DNA from: a virus
IMG/VR virus record: IMGVR_UViG_3300009184_003102
Coordinates: 1-22,335 of that record
DNA length: 22,335 nucleotides
Strand: one strand, 5' to 3'
A model generated the notes under the pieces. The model was not told the origin of the DNA, did not search any database, and was given only the letters and a program-made list of their open reading frames with translations. Positions 20,827 to 22,335 of this stretch are shown here, one piece after another. The first letter of the stretch is position 1, and each line of letters opens with the position of its first letter. Made by a program: the position numbers and the translations under genes.

Positions 20827-22335
20827 TTATTTTCCAAATGAAAAGAATTTTGCTACTGAATTATTTTCTGGAAATGCACCCCAATTCATTGCAGCATAAA
20901 AATCATCAAGTTTATTTTTCAATTCCTTTTCAAAGATTTTATTGCGGTCAATATATTGTGCAACGAAATCAATGGTTTGCTGTGGATCTTCATATCCTCG
21001 CAATGCAATGGTATCAAAGCCAAATGGATTATCTGACAAATATGCCCATTTTACCTTTTCGCCATTTTGAATAGGTTGAATATCTCGAATTTTATACATT
21101 GACAATAAATCATTGAAATTGATTGCAGCTTTAACATGTGCCGGAGTACCTTTTTCATATCCGGTAAATGGTTTGCGACCTTTTGTGAATTTTGATATTT
21201 CTTTGACTCCAGAATTCTTCATTACATTCAATACCGGAGATGATTTCAATCCAGATTTAAATTTGTGAATCATATCCGTAGTTTCGGTTTTATCTTTTTC
21301 CTTTAACACGTGCCACAATGTTTCTTTCATGATTTTTTTGAAATCTTCTGGGAATGATGATCTAACAACATCTAATCCTTTAATATCAAGTTTATCCGTA
21401 GGTTTACCTTCTTTAAAAATAACCCATTGTGAATATCGCTTTTTAGCAATCCATAAACCAGACTTTGCAACATATTCTTGTTTGATTTGCCAACGATGTG
21501 AATCGGTATTGTGAAATACAACAGCATATCGGTCATACATTGTGTTTACTAACTTTTGTACTTCCGATGCAATTGCATTGGTTTGGTCAATCATAAATTG
21601 TTCATCTGATTCATCAAATCCAGGAAAACGTTTTTCAATAAGTGGTAAGCTAGATACAAATGTTGAATCTGTATCTGTGTAAAAAGCAAATTCTGCTTTA
21701 CCATTGGTTGCATTAATAAAATGATCTTGTCCCGTTTCTTTTGCATAATGATTGTTAATTACCTTTGCTGAAAATTTAATTACACTTTGACCAGTAGCAG
21801 TAATTGCACCTGCATTATCCAAATCATGAAATCTAAATGTTTTAAGTCCTAATACTCCGTAAAATGAATTAAGCAATACTTTTTGCGTTAATTGCAATGC
21901 ATCGTAGAATTTATATTCTTCTGTTCCAACTGCATATTCATCTCGTTTGTTTTTATATGTAACCCGTTCATCAAACCATTTTTCAAGAATTGCTGGTAAG
22001 AAGCCTTTGATGTCTGTTCGATATACTGCACCATTACTTGCAACAGTATGCCGTTTGTCTTGCAACCATTGCTTAACATCTTGTACATATGTACCATCAA
22101 CAAATTTAGCTTGGTGCGTTTCATCGTTCAATAAGCATTCTTGATTCCAATTTGAAATAACACCTATTTTAGTTTCTGGTGAAATATTCAAACTCATGAT
22201 GATGCTTGGATATAGTGACGTTAAATCTAAGTCATAGATCCATTTATATAAACCTGGTATTGGATCTTTTACATATGCTCCTGCAAGTGCATCGGCTTCT
22301 GACTCTTCTTCAACAAATCTAAATTGTTTGTTAGG
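20827..22335 (-). CDS. Family B DNA polymerase (T4 gp43-like), C-terminal 502 aa
   Basis: The gene runs off the right edge; the frame is open to position 22335, well before the internal ATG at 22197. Visible residues begin near the palm. DLDLTSLYPSII (fragment residues 35-46) is motif A, QKVLLNSFYGVLG carries motif B (K-x3-NSxYG), and FYTDTDSTF is motif C with both metal-binding Asp. The PIPGLYKWIYDLD segment resembles T4 gp43 closely. The thumb region follows. The extreme C-terminus VAKFFSFGK has aromatic residues like the gp43 peptide that docks in the sliding clamp. The 3'-5' exonuclease domain would lie outside the window. This is the phage replicase, feeding the clamp/loader set downstream. 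Confidence 0.95.
   Translation of the reverse strand, partial: PNKQFRFVEEESEADALAGAYVKDPIPGLYKWIYDLDLTSLYPSIIMSLNISPETKIGVISNWNQECLLNDETHQAKFVDGTYVQDVKQWLQDKRHTVASNGAVYRTDIKGFLPAILEKWFDERVTYKNKRDEYAVGTEEYKFYDALQLTQKVLLNSFYGVLGLKTFRFHDLDNAGAITATGQSVIKFSAKVINNHYAKETGQDHFINATNGKAEFAFYTDTDSTFVSSLPLIEKRFPGFDESDEQFMIDQTNAIASEVQKLVNTMYDRYAVVFHNTDSHRWQIKQEYVAKSGLWIAKKRYSQWVIFKEGKPTDKLDIKGLDVVRSSFPEDFKKIMKETLWHVLKEKDKTETTDMIHKFKSGLKSSPVLNVMKNSGVKEISKFTKGRKPFTGYEKGTPAHVKAAINFNDLLSMYKIRDIQPIQNGEKVKWAYLSDNPFGFDTIALRGYEDPQQTIDFVAQYIDRNKIFEKELKNKLDDFYAAMNWGAFPENNSVAKFFSFGK

Noticed and set aside
1-22335. Recoded stop codons as in some large gut phages
   Set aside because: All genes have normal lengths under the standard code, mostly ending in TAA or TGA at overlaps. 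No gene is split by an in-frame TAG.
1-22335. tRNA genes, CRISPR arrays, insertion sequences or integrase
   Set aside because: Genes fill nearly every base, the largest gap is under 40 nt, and no regularly spaced repeats, transposase motifs or cloverleaf-like segments were seen by eye.

Overview
The window is a 22.3 kb piece of an AT-rich tailed-phage genome (roughly 30-35% GC by eye). Every supported gene lies on the minus strand, so transcription runs from high to low coordinates. The genes are packed with 1-4 nt stop/start overlaps (ATGA, TAATG) and almost no intergenic space. A T4-type replication set points to a T4-like, myovirus-style lytic phage: family B DNA polymerase, sliding clamp, and both clamp-loader subunits. 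The host cannot be fixed from the sequence. The holin/amidase style is common in phages of Bacteroidota, but several genes have clear Shine-Dalgarno sites, so that inference is weak.

Read in transcription order, the right part (22335 to about 12.6 kb) is the replication and nucleotide module. It holds DNA polymerase (partial), an unknown 140-aa protein, a TagD-like nucleotidyltransferase, a QueD/PTPS-like protein, a GT4 glycosyltransferase, a DpdA/TGT-like transglycosylase, sliding clamp, clamp loader large subunit (T4 gp44 type), dUTPase, a zinc-ribbon protein, a clamp loader small subunit (gp62 type), a DUF3310 protein, a Fe-S PD-(D/E)XK nuclease and a SLOG-fold protein. The DpdA-like, QueD-like and glycosyltransferase genes together suggest a 7-deazaguanine-type DNA hypermodification system placed between the polymerase and clamp genes.

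The middle part (about 12.5 to 0.87 kb) is a continuous sugar block. It holds two GT4 enzymes, three GT2 enzymes, a GT-B-like protein with an RPHPGE motif, a small HAD protein, a NeuB/PseI-like nonulosonate synthase lacking its SAF domain, a PseB/CapD-like UDP-sugar 4,6-dehydratase, a NeuA/SpsF-like cytidylyltransferase, a GT42/DUF115-like candidate sialyltransferase, a PhyH-type dioxygenase and an FkbM methyltransferase. The likely outcome is activation and transfer of a sialic-acid-like (nonulosonic) sugar, with methylation and hydroxylation as decorations. The middle steps of the pathway (aminotransferase, acetyltransferase, UDP-sugar hydrolase) are not here.

The left end is a lysis cassette: a two-helix membrane protein, a phage_holin_4-like holin and the start of an amidase endolysin. 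No tRNA, CRISPR array, insertion sequence or integrase was seen, and no intergenic gap exceeds 40 nt.
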